Origin: Acidobacteriota bacterium
Lineage (GTDB): Bacteria; Acidobacteriota; Vicinamibacteria; Vicinamibacterales; UBA823
Length of the DNA stretch: 64,000 bases
Reading direction: 5' to 3'
Assembly (NCBI GenBank): GCA_002730525.1
Contig: PCAK01000028.1
Coordinates: forward strand, 1 to 64,000
Below, piece by piece: positions 57,174 through 64,000 of this stretch (the first letter of the stretch is position 1; the number at the start of each line of letters is the position of its first letter). The position numbers were made by a program, and so were the translations under genes. The notes under the pieces are model-generated. The model did not search any database. It saw only the letters and a program-made list of their open reading frames with translations, and was not told the origin of the DNA.

Positions 57174-58169
57174 TCACTCGGTCGGTTCCGGCGTGTTGGT
57201 GAGCACGTCCTGGAGGATCGTGTCGGGATCGACCTGCTCGGCCTCGCCTTCGAAATTCAAGAGGACGCGATGCCGGAGCGCCGGCAACAGCATCGCCCGG
57301 ATGTCCTCGCACGACACGTGGACCCGGTTCTCCAGCAGCGCCCGGATCTTGCCACCAACCACCAGCGCCTGCGCACCCCGCGGGCTGGCGCCGTAGCGGA
57401 CGTACTGGTTGACGATCGGCTGCGCGTAGGGCGATTCGGGATGCGTCGCCAGGGTCAGGCGTATTGCGTACTCCTGGATCGGCCGGGCGATCGGGACTTC
57501 CCGCGCCGTCCGGCGCATCTCCATGAGCTGATCCCCGGTGAGCACCCGCTCGACCCCGGGTTCGTCGAGCTGCGTCGTCCGGTCGAGAATCTCGTGCAGG
57601 CTCTCCATGTCGGGATAGCCGACCTTCAGCTTCAAGAAGAAGCGATCGAGCTGCGCCTCGGGCAGCGGATAGGTCCCTTCCATCTCCAGCGGATTCTGCG
57701 TCGCGAGCACGAAGAAGGGCAGTTCGAGCTTGTAGGTCCGCTTCCCGACCGACACGCTCTTCTCCTGCATCGCCTCGAGCAGGGCCGACTGGGTCTTGGG
57801 CGTTGCGCGATTGATCTCGTCGGCCAGGACGATGTTGGCGAAGATCGGCCCCTGCTGGAACTCGAGGAACTTCTCGCCCTTCGCGCCTTCCTGGATGACG
57901 TTGGTGCCGATGATGTCGGCCGGCATCAGATCGGGCGTGAACTGCACCCGCGCGAACTTCAGGTGCAGCACGTCACTCAACGTGTGCACGAGCTTCGTCT
58001 TACCGAGCCCGGGAATCCCTTCCAGCAAGACGTGGCCGTTCGCGAGCAGGCTGGTGAGGATGCCCCGGACGATCTCCTCATAGCCGACGATGCGCTTGCC
58101 GATTTCGCTGGAGACGAGCGTGAAGTTACGCTGGAACTGTTCGATTTGCTGGTCGATTTCAGTGATCAT
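57174..58169 (-). CDS. MoxR-family AAA+ ATPase
   Basis: A 331-residue AAA+ protein. Walker A is GIPGLGKTK (51-59), Walker B is NIVLADEINRATPKTQSALL, sensor 1 is FFVLATQNPLEMEGTYPLPE, and the C-terminal lid has ASPRGAQALVVGGKIRAL. MoxR proteins act as chaperone-like assembly factors with VWA proteins. ATG 58169 overlaps the end of the preceding coiled-coil gene by 11 bases; the longer frame upstream is Ser/Arg-rich noise. Confidence 0.95.
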   Translation of the reverse strand: MITEIDQQIEQFQRNFTLVSSEIGKRIVGYEEIVRGILTSLLANGHVLLEGIPGLGKTKLVHTLSDVLHLKFARVQFTPDLMPADIIGTNVIQEGAKGEKFLEFQQGPIFANIVLADEINRATPKTQSALLEAMQEKSVSVGKRTYKLELPFFVLATQNPLEMEGTYPLPEAQLDRFFLKLKVGYPDMESLHEILDRTTQLDEPGVERVLTGDQLMEMRRTAREVPIARPIQEYAIRLTLATHPESPYAQPIVNQYVRYGASPRGAQALVVGGKIRALLENRVHVSCEDIRAMLLPALRHRVLLNFEGEAEQVDPDTILQDVLTNTPEPTE

Positions 58170-59730
58170 GCTGTCCGCGTGGCCCGACGGCCTGAAAATA
58201 GCGCTTGACGAGGTCTCGGTATGACAACGGGATTGTATCCGGATCGAGCGCGTCGGCTTCACCGTAGGTGAGATCCGGCTCGACCTGTTCGTAGGCGATC
58301 TTGGATTCCTCAACCTGACTCGGCTGATCGAGCAACTGCTCGCCCGGCTCCTCCTGGGGCGGTTCCGACAGCTCCATCAGCTCGGGCTGTAGCTCGACCT
58401 CGAGGCCGGTCGGCGTGCCGTACTCGATCTCGTCGCCCGCGCCAGGCGCCGAGAGATCGCCCTGGCCCTGTTCGGCCGACTGCGACCCGGCCTCACCGGC
58501 TTCCATCGACATCGCGTCCTGATTCATCGGTCCCGGCTGCGGCATGCCAGCGGCCGACTGGTCGCCCGACGCCGTTTCCTCGGCCGCCTGCAGCTGCTCC
58601 GGATCGTCGCTGAGCGCCTGCTGGAGCTGTTCGAGTCCCTGGGCCGCGGCCTGGCGCATCTCCTCGCCCTGCTGCTCCTGGGCGAGTTGCTCCAGCTGCT
58701 GCGCCAGCTCTTCCATCGCCTGCCGCGCTTCGGTCTCGTCGCCCTCGGCGAGCTGCTGGGCAGCATCGGCCAGCTGTTCGGCCAGGTCCTCCATCGAGCC
58801 CTCGGCCTGCTCGGCCATCTGCTCGAGAGCGGCCTGGAGCTGCTCGCGCTCCGCGTCGGTCATCGTCTCAGCCAGCTCGCGCAGCTGCTCGGCGGCGCGT
58901 GCCAGATCGCTTTCCGACAGCGCCTGCGCCAGCTCGTCGTTCGCCGACGCCAGTGTCTCCGCCATGCTCGTCAGCAGCTCGTCCAGCTCGGCCGGGTCGA
59001 GTTGGCCGTCGAGCAACGATTGCAGCTTCTCGAGCTCGGTCCGCGCCTGCTCCTCGGTGAGCTGCCCGCGCTGCAACTGGGCCAGCGCCTCGCGCATCTC
59101 GGGCGAGAGTTCGGTGCCCTGCGCAAGCGCGGCGTTGTCCAGCATCCGCTCGATCTCGGACAGCAGCATCTGATCGGCATCGGTGAACGCCGCGACCGGC
59201 GGCCGCGCCTCGAGCCATCCGCGCGTCCACGACAACGGCAGCAGATTGAGCGTCAGCAGCAATGCCATCAGCCCCGCCGCCGTTCGCGCACGCCGCGGCA
59301 TCGACCAGGCGTACAAGCGCTCGACATCGAGTTCGCGTGCGGTCCCGGCGGCGCGGTGCTGCTGCACTGCGACCCAGTCGTCCGATCGGCCCTCCTGGTG
59401 AAACCAGTAGGCTGTCGTCAGCTCATCGTGCAGATCCGCCTTGCGATCCACGGCACCCGCGGTGCCGAGCAGGGTCTCCTTGTGTGAGAGGACCGAGTAG
59501 GCGTGGGCCGCCAACCCGAGCAACCAGAGCCCGACGACCACCGCAACCACTGCCCCGCGCATCGGCACGAACCGGTACAGCACGCTCAACGAGATCGGCA
59601 GGATCAGCGACAGCGTGAACCCGTGGAGCAGTTCACGTGTCACCCGGACAAAGCGCCGCCGCCGAGCCACCTTGACCAGCGTCTGGACGATACGCTCCCG
59701 ATCGGTCGACGGGGAGGAACTGTCGGGCAT
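58159..59730 (-). CDS. Membrane-anchored Gln/Glu-rich coiled-coil protein of the MoxR operon
   Basis: A 523-residue protein. Three hydrophobic segments (GFTLSLILPISLSVLYRFVP, RGAVVAVVVGLWLLGLAAHA, AAGLMALLLTLNLLPLSW) are followed by a ~230-residue Gln/Glu/Ala/Leu-rich coiled-coil region (about 185-415), then an acidic tail. It resembles DUF4175-type proteins found before MoxR in this operon. ATG 59730 has TAGAGT 7 bases upstream and no Shine-Dalgarno sequence. First gene of the operon. Confidence 0.8.
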   Translation of the reverse strand: MPDSSSPSTDRERIVQTLVKVARRRRFVRVTRELLHGFTLSLILPISLSVLYRFVPMRGAVVAVVVGLWLLGLAAHAYSVLSHKETLLGTAGAVDRKADLHDELTTAYWFHQEGRSDDWVAVQQHRAAGTARELDVERLYAWSMPRRARTAAGLMALLLTLNLLPLSWTRGWLEARPPVAAFTDADQMLLSEIERMLDNAALAQGTELSPEMREALAQLQRGQLTEEQARTELEKLQSLLDGQLDPAELDELLTSMAETLASANDELAQALSESDLARAAEQLRELAETMTDAEREQLQAALEQMAEQAEGSMEDLAEQLADAAQQLAEGDETEARQAMEELAQQLEQLAQEQQGEEMRQAAAQGLEQLQQALSDDPEQLQAAEETASGDQSAAGMPQPGPMNQDAMSMEAGEAGSQSAEQGQGDLSAPGAGDEIEYGTPTGLEVELQPELMELSEPPQEEPGEQLLDQPSQVEESKIAYEQVEPDLTYGEADALDPDTIPLSYRDLVKRYFQAVGPRGQHDH

Positions 59731-59737
59731 GAAGTCG

Positions 59738-59743
59738 ACTCTA
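59738..59743 (-). promoter_or_regulatory. -10-like hexamer of the MoxR operon
   Basis: TAGAGT on the minus strand, 7 bases before ATG 59730. Confidence 0.42.
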
Positions 59744-59751
59744 CGATACCA

Positions 59752-60153
59752 CTACGGGAGATAGGCGATGGCGTCGATCTCGACCTTCAAGCCGGCTGCC
59801 GGGAGCGCCGCGACCTGAACGGTCGTGCGGGCCGGCCGGTGGCCGTCGAACATCCGCTCGTAGACGGCGTTCATCTGCGAGAACTCCCCGATGTCGGTCA
59901 GGTAGACGCCACACCTGAGGACGTGGCCGAGGCTCGACCCCGCCGATTCTAGGATCGCCTGTACGTTCCTCAGCACCTGTTCGGTCTGCTCCGCCACATC
60001 GTCCGACACCATCTCGCCGGTGGTCGGGTCGGCCGCGCCCTGCCCCGAGACGAACACTAGCCGCTCGAAGCCGACGCCAGGCGAGTACGGGCCCGACGGT
60101 GCGGGCAGTCCCGCTTCGGTGATGAATCTGGGCATCGATGAGTCTTCTGGCAT
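59752..60153 (-). CDS. RidA/YjgF-family enamine/imine deaminase
   Basis: A 133-residue RidA-type protein. Evidence: PAPSGPYSPGVGFERLVFVS (substrate loop), GQGAADPTTGEMVSDDVAEQ, QVLRNVQAILESAGSSLGHV, the active-site Arg region LRCGVYLTDIGEF and the C-terminal signature RTTVQVAALPAAGLKVEID. RidA hydrolyses reactive enamines from PLP enzymes. ATG 60153 follows AAGGAGG. Confidence 0.94.
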   Translation of the reverse strand: MPEDSSMPRFITEAGLPAPSGPYSPGVGFERLVFVSGQGAADPTTGEMVSDDVAEQTEQVLRNVQAILESAGSSLGHVLRCGVYLTDIGEFSQMNAVYERMFDGHRPARTTVQVAALPAAGLKVEIDAIAYLP

Positions 60154-60166
60154 CCGTGGTCCCTCC

Positions 60167-60916
60167 TTATTTAGTAGGTGCGTCGATCGGAAACTCCCGC
60201 ATCGGTCGCTCGGACAACGCGGGGCCCCAGGCCTGCCGGAAGGCCTCGACCGACAGCAGCCGGTCAACGTCAGGCTTGTCGAACCAGTAGCGATCCACCG
60301 CGAGGTGCTGGGTCCGGTGCGCGGCCAGCGCGGCGCGCTTCTGCTCACGCCAGGCGCTGACGTCGATCACGAAGTCGATGCCGGGCTGGTCGGCAAGATC
60401 CGCTCGCCGCCCGAACTCCCAGGGCGGCAACGACGGCGTCCAGAGCAACCGGGTGACCTGGTGCGGTGCCGCGTCGGTCCGCAGGCGAGGATCGGCGGCG
60501 GCCTGGATCGCGTCGGACGTGAATCGGCTGATCGCCTTGTGATCAGGATGACCGGTCAGGCCGTTGGGATCGAACGTCACGACGATGTGCGGCCGATGCC
60601 GCCGAAGCAGATCGACCAGTTCGGCGCGGATCTTCCCGGGCTCGGCGTCGGCCAGCTGCCTGTCCTCGTAGTCGAGCAGGTAGAGCCGCTGGATGCCGAG
60701 AATGTCCACCGCGGCGCGCAGCTCGCGCTCGCGCGTCGCCGAGATCTCCTCGGGTGCGCAGACGGGCGGGTCGCCGCACTTGCCGGCCTGCCCGCGGGTC
60801 GCGGTCACCAGCGTCAACTCGACACCGGCGTCGGCGGACATGCGGGTGACGCCGGCGCCGGTGAAGCTCTCATCGTCCGGGTGGGCGAAGCTAAAGAGGA
60901 CCCGCCGATCGCTCAT
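60167..60916 (-). CDS. PIG-L/LmbE-family deacetylase
   Basis: A 249-residue zinc deacetylase. The metal motif is FAHPDDESFTGAG (AHPDDE at 11-16), with VTATRGQAGKCGDPPVCAPE and the third ligand in GLTGHPDHKAIS. Members remove N-acetyl groups from sugars (MshB, BshB, Dpi-linked GlcNAc). The substrate is unknown here. The ATG overlaps the stop of the methyltransferase gene by 4 bases, and RidA follows 13 bases later. Confidence 0.92.
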   Translation of the reverse strand: MSDRRVLFSFAHPDDESFTGAGVTRMSADAGVELTLVTATRGQAGKCGDPPVCAPEEISATRERELRAAVDILGIQRLYLLDYEDRQLADAEPGKIRAELVDLLRRHRPHIVVTFDPNGLTGHPDHKAISRFTSDAIQAAADPRLRTDAAPHQVTRLLWTPSLPPWEFGRRADLADQPGIDFVIDVSAWREQKRAALAAHRTQHLAVDRYWFDKPDVDRLLSVEAFRQAWGPALSERPMREFPIDAPTK

Positions 60917-61563
60917 GCCGACTCGGCCGTCGGTTTTCGAGCGGCCACCGCGGAGACCATCTGACCGTCACGCTCGCCTTCGTCGGCACGCACGACGGTG
61001 AGCGGCGCGACGAGCTGCTGCAGTTCGCCGGGTTCGAGTAGGAAGGCCGGATTCTTCGGATGGCCGCGCTCGGCCTTCGCCGTCGTGAAGGTCTCGTACA
61101 GCAGGATACCGCCGGGCCTAAGCACGCGGCGGAGCGCCGGAAACAGCGGACGGTGCAAGTAGCGCGTGACGACGACCAGGTCGCAGACGGCATCGCCCAG
61201 GTCGACGTTGCCGGCTTCCAGATCGAGAACGTCAAGGGCAAGTGTGGAGGCGAGGTCGAGGCGCTGGGCGACACCACGCAGTTCCTCGACGGCGGCTGCG
61301 TCGCGGTCGACCGCGCGCACCTGCCAACCGGCCGCCGCCAGCAACAGCGCGTGCCGACCGCGACCACACGCCACGTCGAGCGCCTGTCCGCCGTCGAGCA
61401 AGTCGGCGTTCTCGAGCAGCCATCGCGACGGTCCGGCGACCCCGTCGGGTGTCCGGACGTCGAGCAACCGGACCGTACCGTCGGCGATGAGCCGTTCGGC
61501 TTTCGTGGCATCGACCTGGCGCGGACCGGGCGTGGTGGCGGTCAAACTCCGAGCATATCCCAC
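60913..61563 (-). CDS. SAM-dependent methyltransferase (TehB-like)
   Basis: A 216-residue class I methyltransferase. The SAM motif is ALDVACGRGRHALLLAAAGW, followed by VRAVDRDAAAVEEL, DLVVVTRYLHRPLFPALRRV and LRPGGILLYETFT, a pattern of the TehB/UbiE-like group. Residues 20-50 (ADGTVRLLDVRTPDGVAG) are unusual for a plain methyltransferase. The start is GTG 61563, and it leads the PIG-L and RidA genes. Confidence 0.88.
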   Translation of the reverse strand: MGYARSLTATTPGPRQVDATKAERLIADGTVRLLDVRTPDGVAGPSRWLLENADLLDGGQALDVACGRGRHALLLAAAGWQVRAVDRDAAAVEELRGVAQRLDLASTLALDVLDLEAGNVDLGDAVCDLVVVTRYLHRPLFPALRRVLRPGGILLYETFTTAKAERGHPKNPAFLLEPGELQQLVAPLTVVRADEGERDGQMVSAVAARKPTAESA

Positions 61564-61665
61564 GCGGCCGGGCGGCCGGGCCTGAACAGCGACGTCACCT
61601 CGAGGGGACTACCGACCGGCGCCTGGCTGGGGTTTCAGGCGATTGCACGTGGGCACAGTGCTTGC

Positions 61666-61671
61666 TACTCT
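61666..61671 (+). promoter_or_regulatory. -10-like hexamer before the acidobacterial VWA gene
   Basis: TACTCT ends 7 bases before ATG 61679. TTGCAC lies 17 bases further upstream (61643-61648), a fair -35 partner. Confidence 0.45.
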
Positions 61672-61678
61672 CGTTCCC

Positions 61679-62608
61679 ATGCGCAAGAGGATCCTCCTCG
61701 CCGCCGGCATGGCTGCCCTCGCCGGGTTGGCGCTGTCGGCCATCTCGGTCACGAAGGCCCAGCAGCAGGTCCCGATGTTCAGCTCGGGCACCAACATCGT
61801 GCCCCTGTATGTCACGGTCACCGACGGGAACGACCGGCTGGTCGCCAACCTGAGGCAGGAGGACTTCGCGATCTTCGACGACGAGGTGCCACAGGAGATC
61901 GTCGTCTTCCGGAACGATGTCCAGCCGATCTCGGTGGTTGTTATGCTCGACACGTCCGCCAGCATGACCGCCAAGCTGAACTTGCTCATGGCCGGCGCCG
62001 AGCAGTTCCTGATCAGGTTGCTGCCGGGCGACCAGGGCCGGGTCGGCGCGTTCAACGACAAGATCGAATTGAGTCCGGAGTTCACCGGCGACCGCGACCG
62101 ACTGGTCGCCGAGCTGGGTGAGCTGGACTTCGGCAATCCGACGCGGCTCTACGACGCGATCGACGCGAGCCTCGACGCGTTGGCGGGCATCGAGGGCCGG
62201 CGCGTCGTGCTCGTCTTCACCGACGGCGACGACACCGGTAGCGATGCGGACGACGACGACGTGCTGGATCGCGCGATAGCGGAAGAAGTGATGATCTACG
62301 CGATCGGCCTCAGGGCCGAGTTCTTCAACGGCGCGCGGATGGTAACGAGCCGGCCGGACCGCGGCCTCCGGAAGTTCGCGCAGGAGACCGGCGGCGGCTA
62401 TTTCGAGCTGAGCCGGGACGACGAGCTGGGGTCGACCTTCACCCGCGTCGCACAGGAGCTGCACAGCCAGTACGTCATCGGCTTCACGCCGGCCGCACTC
62501 GACGGCGAACTCCACGCACTCGACGTGCAGCTTGGGAGGCCTGGCATGACGGCGCGGGCGCGCCGCAGCTACATCGCCGACGCCGAGAGCCTGTCGGGAT
62601 CGCCATAG
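61679..62608 (+). CDS. Exported VWA protein, 'VWFA-related Acidobacterial domain' type
   Basis: A 309-residue protein. The signal peptide is RKRILLAAGMAALAGLALSA. A short beta domain follows (VPLYVTVTDGNDRLVANLRQ, EDFAIFDDEVPQEI), characteristic of this acidobacterial family. The VWA domain has a complete DxSxS metal site (Asp91, Ser93, Ser95 in MLDTSASM) and VVLVFTDGDDT. Its genes occur in many paralogs in Acidobacteriota; function unknown. Good lineage evidence. Confidence 0.92.
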   Translation: MRKRILLAAGMAALAGLALSAISVTKAQQQVPMFSSGTNIVPLYVTVTDGNDRLVANLRQEDFAIFDDEVPQEIVVFRNDVQPISVVVMLDTSASMTAKLNLLMAGAEQFLIRLLPGDQGRVGAFNDKIELSPEFTGDRDRLVAELGELDFGNPTRLYDAIDASLDALAGIEGRRVVLVFTDGDDTGSDADDDDVLDRAIAEEVMIYAIGLRAEFFNGARMVTSRPDRGLRKFAQETGGGYFELSRDDELGSTFTRVAQELHSQYVIGFTPAALDGELHALDVQLGRPGMTARARRSYIADAESLSGSP

Positions 62609-62818
62609 CCCACGGGGCGTTTCGTGCACTACTGCGCTGTGCCACCGGTGCGCGGCGCGCCGAGCTCAGACAGTCCTCGCACGCCGCCGGCAGAATCAGC
62701 TGAGAACAGATAGGCGGCGTGCAGGCCGCCGACGCGCTGCGGAACTCGCCGGCGACCGCATCCCCGGCGTCACAGCGGCGCCAGCGTCCCGCACCATCTC
62801 CCCGACAACTTTCCGACG

Positions 62819-62859
62819 CTTGGCTCCGTCTCATAGAGAGAGACAACAAAGGAGCCAAG
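62819..62859 (+). promoter_or_regulatory. RNA hairpin sequestering the ribosome binding site of a small gene
   Basis: CTTGGCTCC (62819-62827) pairs perfectly with GGAGCCAAG (62851-62859), which contains the Shine-Dalgarno GGAG and ends at the ATG. Inside, GTCTC (62828-62832) pairs with GAGAC (62840-62844). The result is a 14-bp two-part helix with a 6-base A-rich bulge. The start codon follows at once. Confidence 0.6.
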
Positions 62860-62958
62860 ATGTTGAAAGATTTCTCATTCTCGAGCAGCGCCGACCGCGT
62901 GGTCTTCGTGCTGCTGGCCGCGTCGCGGGTCTCGGGGATCGCTGTCGTCCTTATGTAG
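62860..62958 (+). CDS. 32-residue single-helix membrane peptide
   Basis: The short frame reads LKDFSFSSSADRVVFVLLAA then SRVSGIAVVLM. It is a small protein with an 11-residue N-tail and one hydrophobic helix. AAAGGAG lies 6 bases before ATG 62860, a strong site in this GC-rich context, and it is partly buried in a hairpin. The frame is open further upstream but without a start signal. It ends just before a hairpin array. Function unknown; possibilities include a regulatory peptide or toxin-like membrane protein (inference). Confidence 0.5.
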   Translation: MLKDFSFSSSADRVVFVLLAASRVSGIAVVLM

Positions 62959-62959
62959 A

Positions 62960-63029
62960 TGGGGCGCCAAGCCCCGCAGGTACGCGACCCTGCGGGTCGC
63001 GCATCTCGGGACTGAAGTCCCGCGCCACC
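62960..63029. repeat. Three-hairpin intergenic array
   Basis: GGGGC-GCCAA-GCCCC (62961-62975), CGCGACCC-TGC-GGGTCGCG (62983-63001) and CGGGACT-GA-AGTCCCG (63007-63022), ending GCGCCACC. The order and the last hairpin match the array at 54270, with changed but still paired stems. Confidence 0.75.
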
Positions 63030-63033
63030 TCGA

Positions 63034-63288
63034 CTATCCGCCGGAGATGGCAGGAACCACTTCAACCACATCGCCGTCGGCGAGCGCACGCTCGCCAGCG
63101 CGGTGCAACACCATCTCGTCGTTCACGGCGAAGTTCAGCATCGAATCGTCCCACTGCGCGCGGAACCCGGGCAGGCGTCGATCGAGCACCTCGACCAGAT
63201 CGGCGATCGTGGCGACCGAATCGGTGACGGTGAGGGTGTCGGGGCCGTCGCCGCGAAGGGTCGTCGGCAGGCGCACGGTCACGGCCAT
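63034..63288 (-). CDS. MoaD/ThiS-family sulfur-carrier protein
   Basis: An 84-residue ubiquitin-like protein ending in the Gly-Gly tail needed for thiocarboxylate formation (VVEVVPAISGG). Other family segments are MAVTVRLPTTLRGDG and LNFAVNDEMVLHRAGERALA. It lies just after the aldehyde ferredoxin oxidoreductase gene on the same strand, and such MoaD-like proteins are common partners of tungsten enzymes. ATG 63288 is set by the family start. Confidence 0.9.
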   Translation of the reverse strand: MAVTVRLPTTLRGDGPDTLTVTDSVATIADLVEVLDRRLPGFRAQWDDSMLNFAVNDEMVLHRAGERALADGDVVEVVPAISGG

Positions 63289-63311
63289 GGAGACTCGCAG
63301 CCGGTCGAACC

Positions 63312-64000
63312 TCAGGCGGGTGCCAGAACCGACTCGAGTTCGCGCCGCCACGCGGCGGCCGGCACGCCTTCGTCGTTCAACCCCGAGATCTCGTAGAAGC
63401 GCGACAGCATCGAGTCGAACTCGCCACGGTCAATCCGCTCGCCCTTGTACGCCCCGACCTCGATCTCCTCGTCGAACCATCGCTCCGGTAGCGTGTCGTC
63501 GCTGCGCCGCACGCCGAGTCGCTGATTGATCAAGCGCTCGACCCCCATGATGTTGAGGCCGATCCGATCGAGCGCCGTCGCGTCGAGCGCCAGGCCGGTG
63601 ACGTTGGCGATCTGGTCCGAGAACTGCTCGAGGCCGGGCAACGACGGGCTGTTGAAGAGCTTGGTCGTGAACCGGCACATGCCGACAGCGTCGCCGACCC
63701 CGTAGACGTTCTCGCAGGCACGAACTGCCCGCTCCTTGGTCTCGTAGACATTCGGCTTCGCCGCGACCGGCGCACCGTAGAGTTTCGCCTTGAAGTCGGG
63801 GTCGTCGTTGACCCGCGCGTTGATCTCCAGCGTGACCCGGTTCCTCAGATGATCCATCCCGCGGGTCGCCACGGCCAGCCCAAGCGCGAACGCCTTGAGG
63901 ATCCGCGCGTCGTGCGGATCGGACTGCATCAGGCCCTTCACGGCCATCCGGTACTTCAGCGCCTCGGCCGGATAGTGTCCCCGCTCGACCGCGCGCGTGC
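63312..64000 (-). CDS. Aldehyde ferredoxin oxidoreductase, C-terminal part (N-terminus outside window)
   Basis: The last ~229 residues of a tungsten-containing AOR-family enzyme, still open at the right edge. Evidence: EALKYRMAVKGLMQSDPHDA, LGLAVATRGMDHLRNRVTLE, CENVYGVGDAVGMCRFTTKL, and the ending WFDEEIEVGAYKGERIDRGE with FYEISGLNDEGVP, typical of AOR domain 3. The enzyme oxidises aldehydes to acids with a tungstopterin and ferredoxin. The MoaD-like gene 23 bases downstream fits pterin cofactor supply. The N-terminal pterin- and iron-sulfur-binding parts cannot be seen. Confidence 0.9.
   Translation of the reverse strand, partial: TRAVERGHYPAEALKYRMAVKGLMQSDPHDARILKAFALGLAVATRGMDHLRNRVTLEINARVNDDPDFKAKLYGAPVAAKPNVYETKERAVRACENVYGVGDAVGMCRFTTKLFNSPSLPGLEQFSDQIANVTGLALDATALDRIGLNIMGVERLINQRLGVRRSDDTLPERWFDEEIEVGAYKGERIDRGEFDSMLSRFYEISGLNDEGVPAAAWRRELESVLAPA

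Overview
The window is about 64 kb of high-GC, densely coded bacterial chromosome. I saw no rRNA, tRNA, CRISPR array, prophage or intact transposase. The lineage is probably Acidobacteriota, Vicinamibacteria-like. That is an inference from a 'VWFA-related Acidobacterial domain' type protein (61679-62608), the remains of an ADOP-type duplicated MacB permease (28869-30361), a DUF5916 outer-membrane-type protein (49458-51665), and many exported peptidases, beta-propellers and lipoproteins. No gap between genes exceeds about 260 bases.

Layout. 1-6.3 kb: an M28 peptidase running off the left edge, aldo/keto reductase, glyoxalase-like protein, acyl-CoA ligase and a lipoprotein D-aminoacylase. 6.3-11.3 kb: an ABC ATPase, then a four-gene operon (two FtsX-type permeases, a LolD/MacB-type ATPase, an AttH/carotenoid-hydratase-like protein) whose genes all overlap by 4 bases, like AttEFGH. 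11.3-20.0 kb, minus strand: a complete quinohemoprotein amine dehydrogenase (QHNDH) locus in transcription order qhpG-A-D-C-B-F-E. It encodes the three structural subunits, the radical-SAM cross-linker, the Trp-hydroxylating flavoprotein, the exporter and the leader protease. The small gamma subunit keeps every cross-link residue. This is the most distinctive system in the window.

20-32 kb: metabolic and exported proteins, a DUF5752/TreT trehalose pair, and three decayed genes: a class III aminotransferase with two frameshifts and its catalytic Lys changed to Gly, an ADOP permease that has lost both periplasmic domains, and a broken GNAT acetyltransferase. 32-38 kb: exported SMP-30, a double cyclophilin and a PQQ-type propeller; a PEGA membrane protein, Tag glycosylase and SpoU methyltransferase. 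38-43 kb: MetH behind an ArsR-methyltransferase fusion (SahR-like) with a palindromic operator at its start. 43.5-47 kb: a PaoA/PaoB-like iron-sulfur and FAD subunit pair plus cytochrome b, but without the molybdenum-binding large subunit.

47-62.6 kb: prolyl oligopeptidase, DUF5916 protein, a MoxR/DUF58/BatA-type operon, a RidA/PIG-L/methyltransferase group and the acidobacterial VWA protein. 62.6-64 kb: a 32-residue membrane peptide behind a hairpin that would hide its ribosome binding site, a MoaD-like carrier, and the C-terminal part of an aldehyde ferredoxin oxidoreductase.

Two features recur across the window. At least nine genes on both strands have a TAnnnT -10-like hexamer only 6-10 bases before the start codon and no Shine-Dalgarno sequence, which suggests leaderless mRNAs. 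Three intergenic sites carry related hairpin-array repeats whose stems differ by paired changes around a constant GA or AA loop.
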